DNA of 64,000 nucleotides from Chthonomonas sp. UBA1950 (GTDB taxonomy: Bacteria; Armatimonadota; Fimbriimonadia; Fimbriimonadales; Fimbriimonadaceae), in assembly GCA_002336105.1 (NCBI GenBank), contig DDEQ01000012.1, forward strand, positions 12,464 to 76,463, in the 5' to 3' direction. Below the pieces are notes generated by a model. The model had not been told where the DNA came from and ran no database searches. It was given only the letters and a program-made list of their open reading frames with translations. Positions 33,191 through 41,554 of this stretch are shown piece after piece (the first letter of the stretch is position 1; every line of letters begins with the position of its first letter). The translations under genes were made by a program, and so were the position numbers.

Positions 33191-33676
33191 GTGAAATATC
33201 TTAATGAATTACAGCTAGCTTATCGGTGCTGCAGTCCGCTAATTCTTGGGTTACTGATTGTCGCACAGGGTGGGTGTTCCGCTTCCTCTGGAGCAAGTAC
33301 CCCGTCCCATATCATTGTTCCGCGCGAAATCCCGTTAGGCTTGGCTATCCGCGCCGATTTCATTCCTCGCGCTCCAGACAGATTCGCACTGATGGTCCTA
33401 GGCGATTGCATGAGTTGCCAAGCCCACGTGTTGGTCTTACGGCGGTTCAAACACGAAACGCCAAGGTTCATCATCACGACGCATAAAGAACTCGTAAAGA
33501 GTCTAAGTAAAGAATGGCCAGGCGTTCCCGTTGTCCTTGATGAAGCAAGACGCATTTTGCCCGAATACTGCTACTCGATCACGCCACAATTGATGCTTAT
33601 TGACCGTGGTCGAATAACCGACGCGAGTATCGGGGCGATGGATTGTCAAACAAAATGGGAGTCTTGGAACCGATGA
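33191..33676 (+). CDS. Thioredoxin-like lipoprotein (predicted)
   Basis: A 161-residue predicted lipoprotein. A basic N-terminus and hydrophobic stretch LILGLLIVAQGG lead to lipobox Cys29. The mature part contains GDCMSC (Cys73, Cys76) after a strand FALMVL, then helices and ITPQLMLIDRGRI. This order, strand-CxxC-helix and later a Pro-containing strand, suggests a thioredoxin/TlpA fold, although the spacing is short and a full domain match is not certain. The GTG start at 33191 follows AAAAAGGATT. Its stop overlaps the following pseudopilin ATG (ATGA), so the two are translationally coupled. It could act in disulphide handling in the envelope. Confidence 0.65.
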   Translation: MKYLNELQLAYRCCSPLILGLLIVAQGGCSASSGASTPSHIIVPREIPLGLAIRADFIPRAPDRFALMVLGDCMSCQAHVLVLRRFKHETPRFIITTHKELVKSLSKEWPGVPVVLDEARRILPEYCYSITPQLMLIDRGRITDASIGAMDCQTKWESWNR

Positions 33677-34263
33677 GAAAGGCCTTCACTCTCCTTGAAT
33701 TGCTGGTGTGTATTGCGATTATGGTCGTAGTTGCCGGGATTGCATTCCCTGTGTTCGCAACCGCCAAACGATCAGCAAAACGGTCCGCAGCAATCTCGAA
33801 CATGCACCAACTCTATATCGGAGTTGCGTTATACCGAACGGATGAGGGTAAGGATGGCATCTATGGAGACCCCTGCGAAATGGGTTTGCCCTGCGACACC
33901 GGCACTGTACCGTCTCCTTACCTCAATTTTATGGAGAAAAATCGCGAGTTTTGGCACAGCCCGTGTGGACTAAATCCGAGTTGGTATCCACTCAACAGTT
34001 GGGAACCGTCAAGCGGTCCCCTTATCAGTATTATTTACCGGCCTTCAGACGCGAATACTTATCGGGAATATGCTACGGCCTATCGACAAAACAGCTTGCT
34101 GTTTTACGATGTGAACTGTGATGACCCCGGTACCCCAATCGAAAACCCTCACTTCTCTCATCGAGGCATAGGGGTGTTAGTCGAAGGCCAACTCATCAAC
34201 AAGTACAGGTCGGGCAAGATGCTCGGCAACGATAGCTGGTGGTCCTCACCGGCTGGAGGCTAA
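33673..34263 (+). CDS. Prepilin-type N-terminal cleavage/methylation protein
   Basis: A 196-residue pseudopilin-like protein. The class III leader MRKA is followed by FTLLELLVCIAIMVVVAGIAF with the key Glu at +5, then PVFATAKRSAKRSAAISNMHQL. The body resembles the many type II secretion-like pseudopilins abundant in Armatimonadota. It contains a Cys pair in the body (CEMGLPCD) and CGLNPSWYPLN later. The upstream reading frame has an ATG at 33643, but the typical leader fixes the start at 33673, overlapping the lipoprotein stop. It would be processed by a prepilin peptidase and assembled at the inner membrane. pilB lies 18 kb away. Confidence 0.85.
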   Translation: MRKAFTLLELLVCIAIMVVVAGIAFPVFATAKRSAKRSAAISNMHQLYIGVALYRTDEGKDGIYGDPCEMGLPCDTGTVPSPYLNFMEKNREFWHSPCGLNPSWYPLNSWEPSSGPLISIIYRPSDANTYREYATAYRQNSLLFYDVNCDDPGTPIENPHFSHRGIGVLVEGQLINKYRSGKMLGNDSWWSSPAGG

Positions 34264-34269
34264 CTCTAC

Positions 34270-34905
34270 ATGCCGATAAAGAAGCGAAGTTCCTATTTTG
34301 TGATAGGGACGGCCGTGCTTGTGGCAGCGTTTTACGCTGCCACCTCTCTATTCCGAAATCCCACGCCAAGCGACATTGCGGCAAACGTATTGAATGCCTA
34401 TGAGCGACGAGACGGTCATGCACTGTGGTCTTTAACGCCGGACTCGGAGCGGCAAATTTACGGTCTTACAGAGAACAAGATCCAGTCGTTGGTGGACGTA
34501 TCCAAATTTGGAAGTGAGATTGTTCCAGATGGCAAAATCATGATCCAGTTGGACCCACCGACTGGTTCTGCGACGGCTAGCAAATGGTACAAGGTTGCGG
34601 GCAAATCCAGAGGCGTCATTGGAGTCACTGCCGAGCTGAGAGAACAAAATCGGGCCGTCGCACACAATCCAATCACTGCTCTGATTTATATGTTGCTTTA
34701 CGCTTCGGGTTCGAAAGATAATGTCGCTGCGAAGCCTCTGATTTATCTCAAAGGCTTAGAAAATGAAGCCTCTAAACTTGAAACGATGGGCTTTGCTGGC
34801 GTTGCCAATGATGACTGTACTGCTCTGATTTCTTGGCCAGAGTTGAAGGCGCAATTTGAGGCTAGATACACGAGATACCAGCAGTTGCACTCAGACACCC
34901 GGTGA
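34270..34905 (+). CDS. Hypothetical membrane-anchored protein
   Basis: A 211-residue protein with one N-terminal membrane span (residues 8-27, SYFVIGTAVLVAAFYAATSL) and a soluble domain presumably outside the membrane. The domain starts DIAANVLNAYERRDGHALWSL, a helix-rich opening seen in NTF2-like/DUF4878-type domains, but the match is weak. I do not recognise a catalytic motif. It begins 6 bases after the pseudopilin stop and so completes a three-gene operon with the thioredoxin-like lipoprotein and the pseudopilin. A partner role in that envelope unit is inference. Confidence 0.65.
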   Translation: MPIKKRSSYFVIGTAVLVAAFYAATSLFRNPTPSDIAANVLNAYERRDGHALWSLTPDSERQIYGLTENKIQSLVDVSKFGSEIVPDGKIMIQLDPPTGSATASKWYKVAGKSRGVIGVTAELREQNRAVAHNPITALIYMLLYASGSKDNVAAKPLIYLKGLENEASKLETMGFAGVANDDCTALISWPELKAQFEARYTRYQQLHSDTR

Positions 34906-35175
34906 GCATAACTTGTCTCGACTCGATGGTTTTGGCCTCCATACGCGGCATGATGGGGGCCAGCTTCTTGTGGTTACTTTCCAATTAACTAAGATTGGTG
35001 TTGCTCAAAACACGGCTCGTGGTTGGCGCCTTCGTAATCCGAACTTCAAACGCGAGGACAAATGGTCATCGAGCCACTTTTGGGGCAAACAATGAGCACC
35101 GCCTCATTGAAAGACCTTTGGGAGAGGCCGAAGTCCCGGCACCACGTTGTCGAGAGATATATTTCGAGTAGAAAA

Positions 35176-36552
35176 ATGAAAATTGCTGTCGCTTTTGTTC
35201 TCGGCATGTTGCCGCTCTTTGCCTGCGCAGATCAGATCGATGATCTATGTCGGCAGGAGCTAAAGTCGAACAGTCTGCCCGGAATGGTTGTCGGGCTGGT
35301 GAAAGACGGCAAACTGGAAACCGTAAGGTCCTACGGTAAGGCGAGCATCGAACTGAACGCACCGATGACTCGTGACAGCGTCTTTGAGATTGGTTCAATG
35401 ACCAAGCAGTTCACGGCTGCCTGCCTATTGTTACTCCATGAAGACGGCAAGGTGAATCTTGATGACCCCATCGGAAAATTTCTAACCGATCTGCCGGAAG
35501 CAATCAAGCCCCTGACGATTCGAAGAGTCTTGTCGCACACATCTGGCATGGCAGACATGCCTGGCATTCTCCTTGTTCGAACTCAGCCGATGAGCTATGA
35601 CGACTTCATCGAGAAATTTTTGGGAAAAAAACTGGACTTTCCAACTGGAACCAGTTGGTCTTACTCGAATGCAGGTTACTACCTGGCGGGTGCCCTGGTT
35701 GAAAAGGTCTCCGGAATGAAGCTTGCCGAGTTCATGAAAAAGCGAATCTTCGAACCACTTAAGATGTCGCACACGCAGACAACAAATCCAAATCTGGTGA
35801 TTCCGGGACGTGTACGAGGCTACAACTGGGACGGAAAGAAATACAACAATGCGATAGTTCTTGAACCTTCAGTCGCTGGCGGAGCAGGGTTTTTGGTCTC
35901 GACCGTTGATGACCTTGCCAAATGGGACAAGGCTCTTTCGTCAACTTCTTTACTCAAGGAAACTTCACTAAAAGAGTTTTTTGAACCTGTGAAGCTAGTT
36001 TCTGGCTATTCCTCGAATTACGCCTTTGGATGGATGATTCATACCTTCGAAGGGAAGCGACTCGTTGAACATGGAGGAAACACTCTGGGAATTTCTTCTG
36101 AACTTTTTCGAGCCCCAACTTCGCGGCGCTCTGTGATTGTTTTGGCAAACAAATACGGGTACTCCGGCACAGAACTCGCTTGGAAGTTGCTTTCCGTTCG
36201 AGATGGCAGTTGGGCAGTTGAAACGAGCCTAGTTATGAAAGATCCACACCCTGAGTATCGGGGCCGATTTGCACTTGCCCTGAAGCGTTTAGCAGTGAAT
36301 AACCCCGACTATGAGCTATTTAGCCCCGACCTTAAAGGGAAGTTTGGGACTTTTCGAGGTTTAGCTGAAAAAGTCGGGCTAATCAATTTGAGCAAAACGA
36401 TGAAATCCATGACGTTTGTGAATGGCGAATTGGTAGACAACGAGTGGCTGGCTCGGTACTTGGTTAGCGCTGGAAACGTCCAAGCGTATCTGTCGATTCG
36501 ATTTGATACCGAAGGCAGAGTCCTTGGAATCGACCCCATTTATCGCAAGTGA
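35176..36552 (+). CDS. Secreted class C beta-lactamase-family serine hydrolase
   Basis: A 458-residue exported enzyme. The signal peptide MKIAVAFVLGMLPLFACA is followed by a penicillin-binding-like domain. SMTK (nucleophile Ser74, Lys77), YSNAGY (Tyr-x-Asn) and EHGGNTLG (the KTG-equivalent HGG) appear in order. Family members include DD-peptidases, esterases and AmpC-like lactamases; resistance activity cannot be assumed. The C-terminal 100 residues form an extra domain ending IDPIYRK. An upstream in-frame ATG at 35062 would put the signal peptide inside the protein, so 35176 is the start. The 270 bases before it hold no clear gene. Confidence 0.88.
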   Translation: MKIAVAFVLGMLPLFACADQIDDLCRQELKSNSLPGMVVGLVKDGKLETVRSYGKASIELNAPMTRDSVFEIGSMTKQFTAACLLLLHEDGKVNLDDPIGKFLTDLPEAIKPLTIRRVLSHTSGMADMPGILLVRTQPMSYDDFIEKFLGKKLDFPTGTSWSYSNAGYYLAGALVEKVSGMKLAEFMKKRIFEPLKMSHTQTTNPNLVIPGRVRGYNWDGKKYNNAIVLEPSVAGGAGFLVSTVDDLAKWDKALSSTSLLKETSLKEFFEPVKLVSGYSSNYAFGWMIHTFEGKRLVEHGGNTLGISSELFRAPTSRRSVIVLANKYGYSGTELAWKLLSVRDGSWAVETSLVMKDPHPEYRGRFALALKRLAVNNPDYELFSPDLKGKFGTFRGLAEKVGLINLSKTMKSMTFVNGELVDNEWLARYLVSAGNVQAYLSIRFDTEGRVLGIDPIYRK

Positions 36553-36570
36553 TGCAGTAATCTTCCGCAA

Positions 36571-37563
36571 ATGGCAAAAACCGTAAATTGGGGAATTCTC
36601 GCAACCGGAAACATCGCGCACGCTTTTGCTAAAGGAGTCAACGCATCCAAAACCGGGAAACTCGTTGCGGTTGGTTCTCGATCAATCGAATCCGCGACCA
36701 AATTTACGAACCAACACGGGGGAACGCCATTTGCTAGCTACGAAGAGGTCCTTGCAGATCCTTCGGTTGAGGCGGTTTATATTGCCACTCCTCATCACTT
36801 GCATTCAGAGTGGACGATCAAATGCGCCAAGGCAAAGAAGGCGATCCTTTGCGAAAAGCCGTTTACTCTGAACGCATTAGAGGCAGAGAAAGTGCTCAGT
36901 GTTGTGAAAGAAGAGGACGTGTTCTTCATGGAAGCGTTCATGTACCGGTGCCATCCATTCACCCGTAACATCAAGCAGATCATTGAAGATGGTTCGATTG
37001 GCGAGGTCCTCAACATCAACGCGGAATTCGGATTTCACGCTCCTGAGGATTGGGGGAATTTTCGCGCGAACGGCGCTGTTGGTGGCGGCGGCCTCATGGA
37101 TGTCGGCACCTATTGCGTCAGTTTTATGCGGTTGATTGTGGGCGAAGAACCGTCGGAGACGAAGTACAGCGCGAACATCACAGACCGAGGGTATGACGCA
37201 CACGGAAGCGGCCTCTTGAAGTTTCCTTCCGGTGTGACAGGCCATTTTGGAACGGGAATTCATGCCGGTTTGAAGAATGATGTACGAGTCTACGGCACCA
37301 AAGGTTGGCTTCACGTCGAAGGCCCTTGGGTCATCGGTAAGGAGTCGAAGGTGACGGTCTACAAGCAAGGCAGTGAGCCAGTTGTTGTCAGCAATACACT
37401 CGATTCGAACCTGTATGCCATTGAAGCGGATACTGTTGCTGAGTTTTTGGAGTCCAAAGAGTGCCCTTACGTTTCAGTGCAAGATACGCTTGGCCAGATG
37501 CGGACCCTCGATGGACTGCGGGCGGATGCTGGCTTAGTGTTTGCCGACGAAATGAGGTCGTAA
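36571..37563 (+). CDS. Gfo/Idh/MocA-family oxidoreductase
   Basis: A 330-residue NAD(P)-dependent dehydrogenase. The N-terminal Rossmann motif is WGILATGNIAHAFAKG. EKPFTLNALEAEKVL contains the conserved EKP lysine, and the C-terminal dimerisation domain includes GGGGLMDVGTYCVSFMRL. Its closest visible resemblance is to dimeric dihydrodiol dehydrogenase / D-xylose 1-dehydrogenase (NADP)-type proteins. It oxidises a sugar or sugar-like substrate, exact identity unknown. It starts 18 bases after the beta-lactamase-family gene and could be co-transcribed with it. The HIT gene follows 41 bases later. Confidence 0.9.
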   Translation: MAKTVNWGILATGNIAHAFAKGVNASKTGKLVAVGSRSIESATKFTNQHGGTPFASYEEVLADPSVEAVYIATPHHLHSEWTIKCAKAKKAILCEKPFTLNALEAEKVLSVVKEEDVFFMEAFMYRCHPFTRNIKQIIEDGSIGEVLNINAEFGFHAPEDWGNFRANGAVGGGGLMDVGTYCVSFMRLIVGEEPSETKYSANITDRGYDAHGSGLLKFPSGVTGHFGTGIHAGLKNDVRVYGTKGWLHVEGPWVIGKESKVTVYKQGSEPVVVSNTLDSNLYAIEADTVAEFLESKECPYVSVQDTLGQMRTLDGLRADAGLVFADEMRS

Positions 37564-37604
37564 AGATAGCCTTTGTTTGGGTCTGGTGTGGCTAAAATGA
37601 GTTC

Positions 37605-37937
37605 ATGCCGACCCTATTCACGAAAATCATCAATCGTGAGATTCCCGCAGATATCGTCTATGAAGACGAGCACGTTGTTGCTTTCAGAGATATTGCTCCG
37701 CAGGCTCCCGTTCACATCTTGATCATTCCCAGAGCCGAGATCAGTGGGCTTGCGACCATTCCAGAGGACGGTGATCACCGGTACATCCTGAACGCCGCAA
37801 AGAAGATCGCCGAGCTGGAAGGACTTCAGAATGGCTACCGTTTAGTCATCAACCAGGGCGCAGATGGTGGACAGGCAGTCGATCACCTTCACGCTCATTT
37901 GCTTGGTGGCCGAAAGCTTGGCTGGCCTCCTGGCTAG
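37605..37937 (+). CDS. HIT-family nucleotide hydrolase (HINT-like)
   Basis: A 110-residue protein with the histidine-triad motif HLHAHLL near residue 97. The typical opening is LFTKIINREIPADIVYEDEHVVAFRDIAP, and the body contains PVHILIIPR. HINT proteins hydrolyse nucleoside phosphoramidates and bind purine nucleotides. All domain parts are present and length is normal (105-120). The OYE-type gene follows with 60 bases between. A monocistronic or loosely linked housekeeping gene. Confidence 0.94.
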   Translation: MPTLFTKIINREIPADIVYEDEHVVAFRDIAPQAPVHILIIPRAEISGLATIPEDGDHRYILNAAKKIAELEGLQNGYRLVINQGADGGQAVDHLHAHLLGGRKLGWPPG

Positions 37938-37997
37938 TTGCGCATTTTGTGTCACATACGCAACCGGTTGTATTCTTGCAACATAGAATCGAAAACC

Positions 37998-39062
37998 ATG
38001 GCGAGTCTATTTACTCCATTGAAGATGCGCAGTCTGACGCTCCGGAATCGAATTGCTGTCGCAGCGATGTGTATGTACAGTGCTGAAGACGGCTTCCCGA
38101 ACGATTTCCATTTGGTTCACTTAGGTTCGCGCGCCATCGGCGGAGCAGCAGTTATCGTGACCGAAGCAACAGCCATCGAACCGCGAGGCAGAATTTCGAT
38201 CGACGATGCCGGACTCTGGAAGGACGAGCATATTGAGCCGTGGAAGCGCATCACCAGCTTTATTGAGGAGCATGGGGCGATTCCCGCAGTTCAGCTGGCG
38301 CATGCTGGTAGAAAGGGTGGATATTCATCGCCCTTCGGTGATTATCAGCAACTTCCCGTTGAGCAAGGTGGTTGGGAGACGGTCTCAGCAAGCGCCATCC
38401 CTTTTGATGAAAAGAACAAAGTCCCGCATGCACTAACCTTGGAAGAAATCGAGGAAGTGAAGCAGAACTGGTTTGCAGCCACGGAAAGAGCACTGAAGGC
38501 CGGATTCAAAATCGTCGAGATTCACGGGGCACACGGTTACCTTGTAACGCAGTTCTTGTCGCCATTCAGTAATCAGCGCGATGATCAGTACGGCGGTTCA
38601 TTTGAGAATCGTATTCGGCTCTTGGTCGAGCTGGCCGAAGGGATTCGGAAAATTTGGCCAGACGAACTTCCAGTTTGGGTCCGCATTTCGGCGACCGAGT
38701 GGAAAGAAGGCGGTTGGTCGATTGAGGAGTCGGTTGCTCTTGCGAAGGTTCTGAAGGATCTCGGTGTCGATCTGATCGACGCCTCAACCGGAGGCAATAT
38801 TCCGGGAGTCAAGATCCCCATCTTCGACGGCTATCAGGTCTCATGTGCTGAACAAATCAGGAAAGAGTCGGGCATTGCGACGGGAGCGGTTGGGCTGATC
38901 AAGACCTCTGAGCTCGCGAATTCGATTATTGAAGAAGAGAAAGCCGATATCGTGCTTCTGGCCAGAGAGATGCTGCGAGATCCGTACTGGCCGCGTCGAG
39001 CCGCCTCAGAACTAGGAGCAACAATTGAAGCTCCGAAGCAGTACGGTAGAGCTTGGGGATAG
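37998..39062 (+). CDS. NADH:flavin oxidoreductase, OYE family (YqjM-like)
   Basis: A 354-residue FMN-dependent ene-reductase. MCMYSAEDGFPNDFH carries the redox-tuning Cys25 of the thermophilic-like YqjM class, followed by QLAHAGRKG. The substrate-binding pair appears in EIHGAHGYLVTQFLSP, and the phosphate-binding loop in ATGAVGLI. Such enzymes reduce activated C=C bonds with NAD(P)H; the physiological substrate is usually unknown. The ATG at 37998 fits the family start; a TTG at 37938 just after the HIT stop would add 20 unrelated residues. It is convergent with ksgA. Confidence 0.93.
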   Translation: MASLFTPLKMRSLTLRNRIAVAAMCMYSAEDGFPNDFHLVHLGSRAIGGAAVIVTEATAIEPRGRISIDDAGLWKDEHIEPWKRITSFIEEHGAIPAVQLAHAGRKGGYSSPFGDYQQLPVEQGGWETVSASAIPFDEKNKVPHALTLEEIEEVKQNWFAATERALKAGFKIVEIHGAHGYLVTQFLSPFSNQRDDQYGGSFENRIRLLVELAEGIRKIWPDELPVWVRISATEWKEGGWSIEESVALAKVLKDLGVDLIDASTGGNIPGVKIPIFDGYQVSCAEQIRKESGIATGAVGLIKTSELANSIIEEEKADIVLLAREMLRDPYWPRRAASELGATIEAPKQYGRAWG

Positions 39063-39070
39063 TGAGTCAG

Positions 39071-39907
39071 CTACTCGCCAAGGCTATTAACTACGATTGA
39101 GACGAGACGCGTCCAGTCCTCATTCGAGAGTTGCTGGGGGCGAATCGTCTCAGATAGTCCCAGCTTATCAACGATCTGGTTGGCGGTTTCTTTATTGATT
39201 TGATAACCCGCCGCCAGGTTGTTGGCAAGAGTTTTTCGTGGCTGAGTGAATCCGGTACGAATGAGCCGAAAGAGCGGACCGACCAGATCTGTTTCAACTT
39301 CGATAGGCTTCGGTATGAACCGCAAAACGGTGCTTTCGACCTTAGGCGGTGGCAAGAAGCATCCCGAAGGCGCGTCGATTAGGATGTCAATCTCAAATTG
39401 CGTTTGAAGAAAGACAGATAAGGAGCCCCGCGCCGATGTGGAAGGTTTTGCCACAACTCGTTCTGCAACCTCTTTTTGCATCATCAATACTGCCACTGTG
39501 AAAAGGTCTCGATGTTCCGAAATTCGGGTGAGAAGTGGCCCAGTGATGTAATACGGGAGGTTTGATACTACACCGCGTGGTTCAGGAAGAGCGCTTAGAA
39601 TCTGGCTAAAGGCAGCTTTGAGAGCGTCTTCACGCAGGACGTTTGCCTTGGGGGCAGACTCAGCAAGCATTGAGACCATGCGCTCATCAAGCTCAAGAGC
39701 CGTAAGCATGGATTGTTCAGAAAGGGGGGAAGTGAGGACCCCGGGACCGGGGCCAATTTCGAGGAGGCCGGAGCAGCCAGCAAGGGCCTCCACGATCGTT
39801 TCTACTACACGACGAGAACACAAAAAGTGCTGACCGAGGCCTTTCTCGGCTTTGACACCATGACGCCCTAGAAACCCTTTAAGCGTGGATGGGTCGTATA
39901 ACTTCAC
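39071..39907 (-). CDS. rsmA: 16S rRNA dimethyladenosine transferase KsgA/RsmA
   Basis: A 278-residue methyltransferase that dimethylates two adjacent adenines near the 3' end of 16S rRNA during small-subunit assembly. Motif GLGQHFL precedes the AdoMet loop EIGPGPGVLT. NLPYYI is the catalytic N/D-PPY-type motif, and a helical C-terminal domain follows. Length is normal. Its ATG overlaps the stop of the upstream 3D-domain gene by 4 bases, so the two form a coupled pair. In Firmicutes a 3D/G5 protein gene also often neighbours ksgA, so the pairing is conserved in spirit. Confidence 0.96.
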   Translation of the reverse strand: MKLYDPSTLKGFLGRHGVKAEKGLGQHFLCSRRVVETIVEALAGCSGLLEIGPGPGVLTSPLSEQSMLTALELDERMVSMLAESAPKANVLREDALKAAFSQILSALPEPRGVVSNLPYYITGPLLTRISEHRDLFTVAVLMMQKEVAERVVAKPSTSARGSLSVFLQTQFEIDILIDAPSGCFLPPPKVESTVLRFIPKPIEVETDLVGPLFRLIRTGFTQPRKTLANNLAAGYQINKETANQIVDKLGLSETIRPQQLSNEDWTRLVSIVVNSLGE

Positions 39908-40545
39908 CGGACACGCATAACGTGAACGGTCACGGGTTTGCGCCCGAAAGCGCGTGAAATGTTTCGGCTGTCATAGCAGAGGTCAATGCGATTGCCTTTA
40001 ATCGCGCCGCCTGTGTCTGCTGCGATGGCAAAGCCATAGCCTTCGACAAAGACCAATGAATTGAGCGGAATAACGCGCGGGTCAACCGCGACGATTCCGT
40101 AAGCCGCTCTGCGACCGGTAGCTGTTTTCCCTGTACCGCCACGAATCGTGGCAGGACTTGGATCGTAAGCTGTTGCGGTCATCCTAAGAACCCGCGAGCG
40201 AACGAACGAGCTACGACTGGCGCTAAAGCCTGCCTTACCCATACGAAAAATCGTTGGTTTCGGTTCGGTCCTCTCCTCAAGGAGAAGCTCCCGCTGAGTT
40301 TTTCCGTTCACGGTCGACACTCGAAATGTTTGACGAAGTGTCCCTGGCGTACCGTCTTGATCTTTGACGATTCGCCCCGACCCGAGCTTATCAGAAAACT
40401 CAAAGTGAACCGGTGCGGGGATCGAGTAGGTTTTTACCTCACGATCTTTCTTATTCTGTTTTGCTTGCCCGCTCTGTGCGTGTCCGGCTACCGCCAAACC
40501 CACTGTAAGCAGGGCGAAACTCACCCGTACTGGGCAGTTGCGCAT
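39904..40545 (-). CDS. Secreted 3D-domain protein (RlpA/YabE-like)
   Basis: A 213-residue exported protein with a signal peptide (hydrophobic VSFALLTVGLAVAGHA). The C-terminal 3D domain (about residues 115-205) is a double-psi beta-barrel with TATAYDPSP, IVAVDPRVIPLNS and AADTGGAIKGNRIDL. Its three aspartates are those of the MltA/RlpF-type lytic transglycosylase fold. It probably acts on peptidoglycan, perhaps as a muralytic factor. No LysM or G5 domain is evident in the N-terminal 100 residues. I prefer the ATG at 40545 over that at 40572 because it starts the signal peptide more cleanly. Coupled to rsmA by a 4-base overlap. Confidence 0.85.
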   Translation of the reverse strand: MRNCPVRVSFALLTVGLAVAGHAQSGQAKQNKKDREVKTYSIPAPVHFEFSDKLGSGRIVKDQDGTPGTLRQTFRVSTVNGKTQRELLLEERTEPKPTIFRMGKAGFSASRSSFVRSRVLRMTATAYDPSPATIRGGTGKTATGRRAAYGIVAVDPRVIPLNSLVFVEGYGFAIAADTGGAIKGNRIDLCYDSRNISRAFGRKPVTVHVMRVR

Positions 40546-40744
40546 TTGGAACCTCCTCTTGCCTGGCTGCAATGTCGCAAGACTATACCAGAAAAATCCA
40601 GGGCCGTGCTGAGCAAGGGTCTTGACAGCAGGTTTAGGGGATGAAAGCTACCAAAAATAGGTCGAATTGTCGTATGCAAAGGTTAGAACGGTCTTCCTCA
40701 ACCTTCATCTGTGTTTTTACAGTAAGTTAAGAGACGTTCATGAC

Positions 40745-41539
40745 ATGATAGAGAATGTAATGAGTGCGCTAGGTCAACCAGTAACCAAAACGAAGATTTC
40801 GGTTCGAGACCTGAACTTCCGCTACCGGACAAACCACGCACTCAAGTCGATCAACATCGACATTCCTGAGCATCGTGTTACCGCATTCATTGGTCCCTCG
40901 GGTTGCGGAAAATCGACGCTCATACGATGTATCAATCGGATGAATGACTTCATCGATGGAGTGTCGATATCCGGACAGGTTCTCATCGATGGGCAGGACC
41001 TCTACGATCCACGAATTGATCCCGTGGTGCTCCGAAAGAATGTAGGAATGGTGTTCCAGAAGGCAAACCCCTTCCCAATGAGCATCTATGATAACGTTGC
41101 CTATGGACCCAAGATTCACGGTGTTCGAGACCGAAGCGAACTCGATGAGATTGTGCAGAGATGCCTCACCAAAGCTGCGCTATGGGAGGAAGTCAAGGAC
41201 AAACTTCGAGATAACGGCCACGCTCTTTCTGGTGGGCAGCAACAGCGTCTTTGCATCGCGAGAACGTTAGCGGTTGATCCGAAGATCATTTTGATGGACG
41301 AGCCTTGCTCGGCTTTGGACCCCGTTTCAACCGCACGAATCGAAGATCTGATGTACGAACTGAAGCAGGATTACACGATCATTATCGTGACGCACAACAT
41401 GCAACAAGCGCAGCGGGCAAGTGATTTTACGGCCTTTTTTATGCACGGTAGCCTTGTCGAGTATGCAACGACTCAGAACCTGTTCATGTACCCATCCTCG
41501 AAGACCACGGAGGACTACATCTCGGGTCGATTTGGATAA
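40745..41539 (+). CDS. pstB: Phosphate ABC transporter ATP-binding protein
   Basis: A 264-residue ATPase. Walker A is GPSGCGKSTLIRCINRMND, the diagnostic PstB sequence. Next come MVFQKANPFPMSIYDNVAYGPKIHG, signature LSGGQQQRLCIARTLA and Walker B ILMDEPCSALDPVSTARIE. It would energise phosphate import by PstSCA in the inner membrane, but none of pstS, pstC, pstA or phoU is adjacent. The ATG at 40745 (or 40760) gives a normal length; a TTG at 40667 adds a non-homologous tail. rarA starts 15 bases downstream, so it is in an operon with a DNA-repair gene and a kinase. Confidence 0.95.
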   Translation: MIENVMSALGQPVTKTKISVRDLNFRYRTNHALKSINIDIPEHRVTAFIGPSGCGKSTLIRCINRMNDFIDGVSISGQVLIDGQDLYDPRIDPVVLRKNVGMVFQKANPFPMSIYDNVAYGPKIHGVRDRSELDEIVQRCLTKAALWEEVKDKLRDNGHALSGGQQQRLCIARTLAVDPKIILMDEPCSALDPVSTARIEDLMYELKQDYTIIIVTHNMQQAQRASDFTAFFMHGSLVEYATTQNLFMYPSSKTTEDYISGRFG

Positions 41540-41554
41540 GCGGTAACTTAGAAG

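Noticed and set aside
34856..35095. A plus-strand open frame of 79 codons before the beta-lactamase-family gene.
   Set aside because: It starts inside the preceding gene in another frame and shows no family resemblance.
38380..38400. GGGAGACGGTCTCAG inside the OYE-family gene shares GAGACGGTC with the twin hairpins at 3922.
   Set aside because: It lies in a well-conserved coding region and lacks the ACC...GGT stem, so the likeness is chance.
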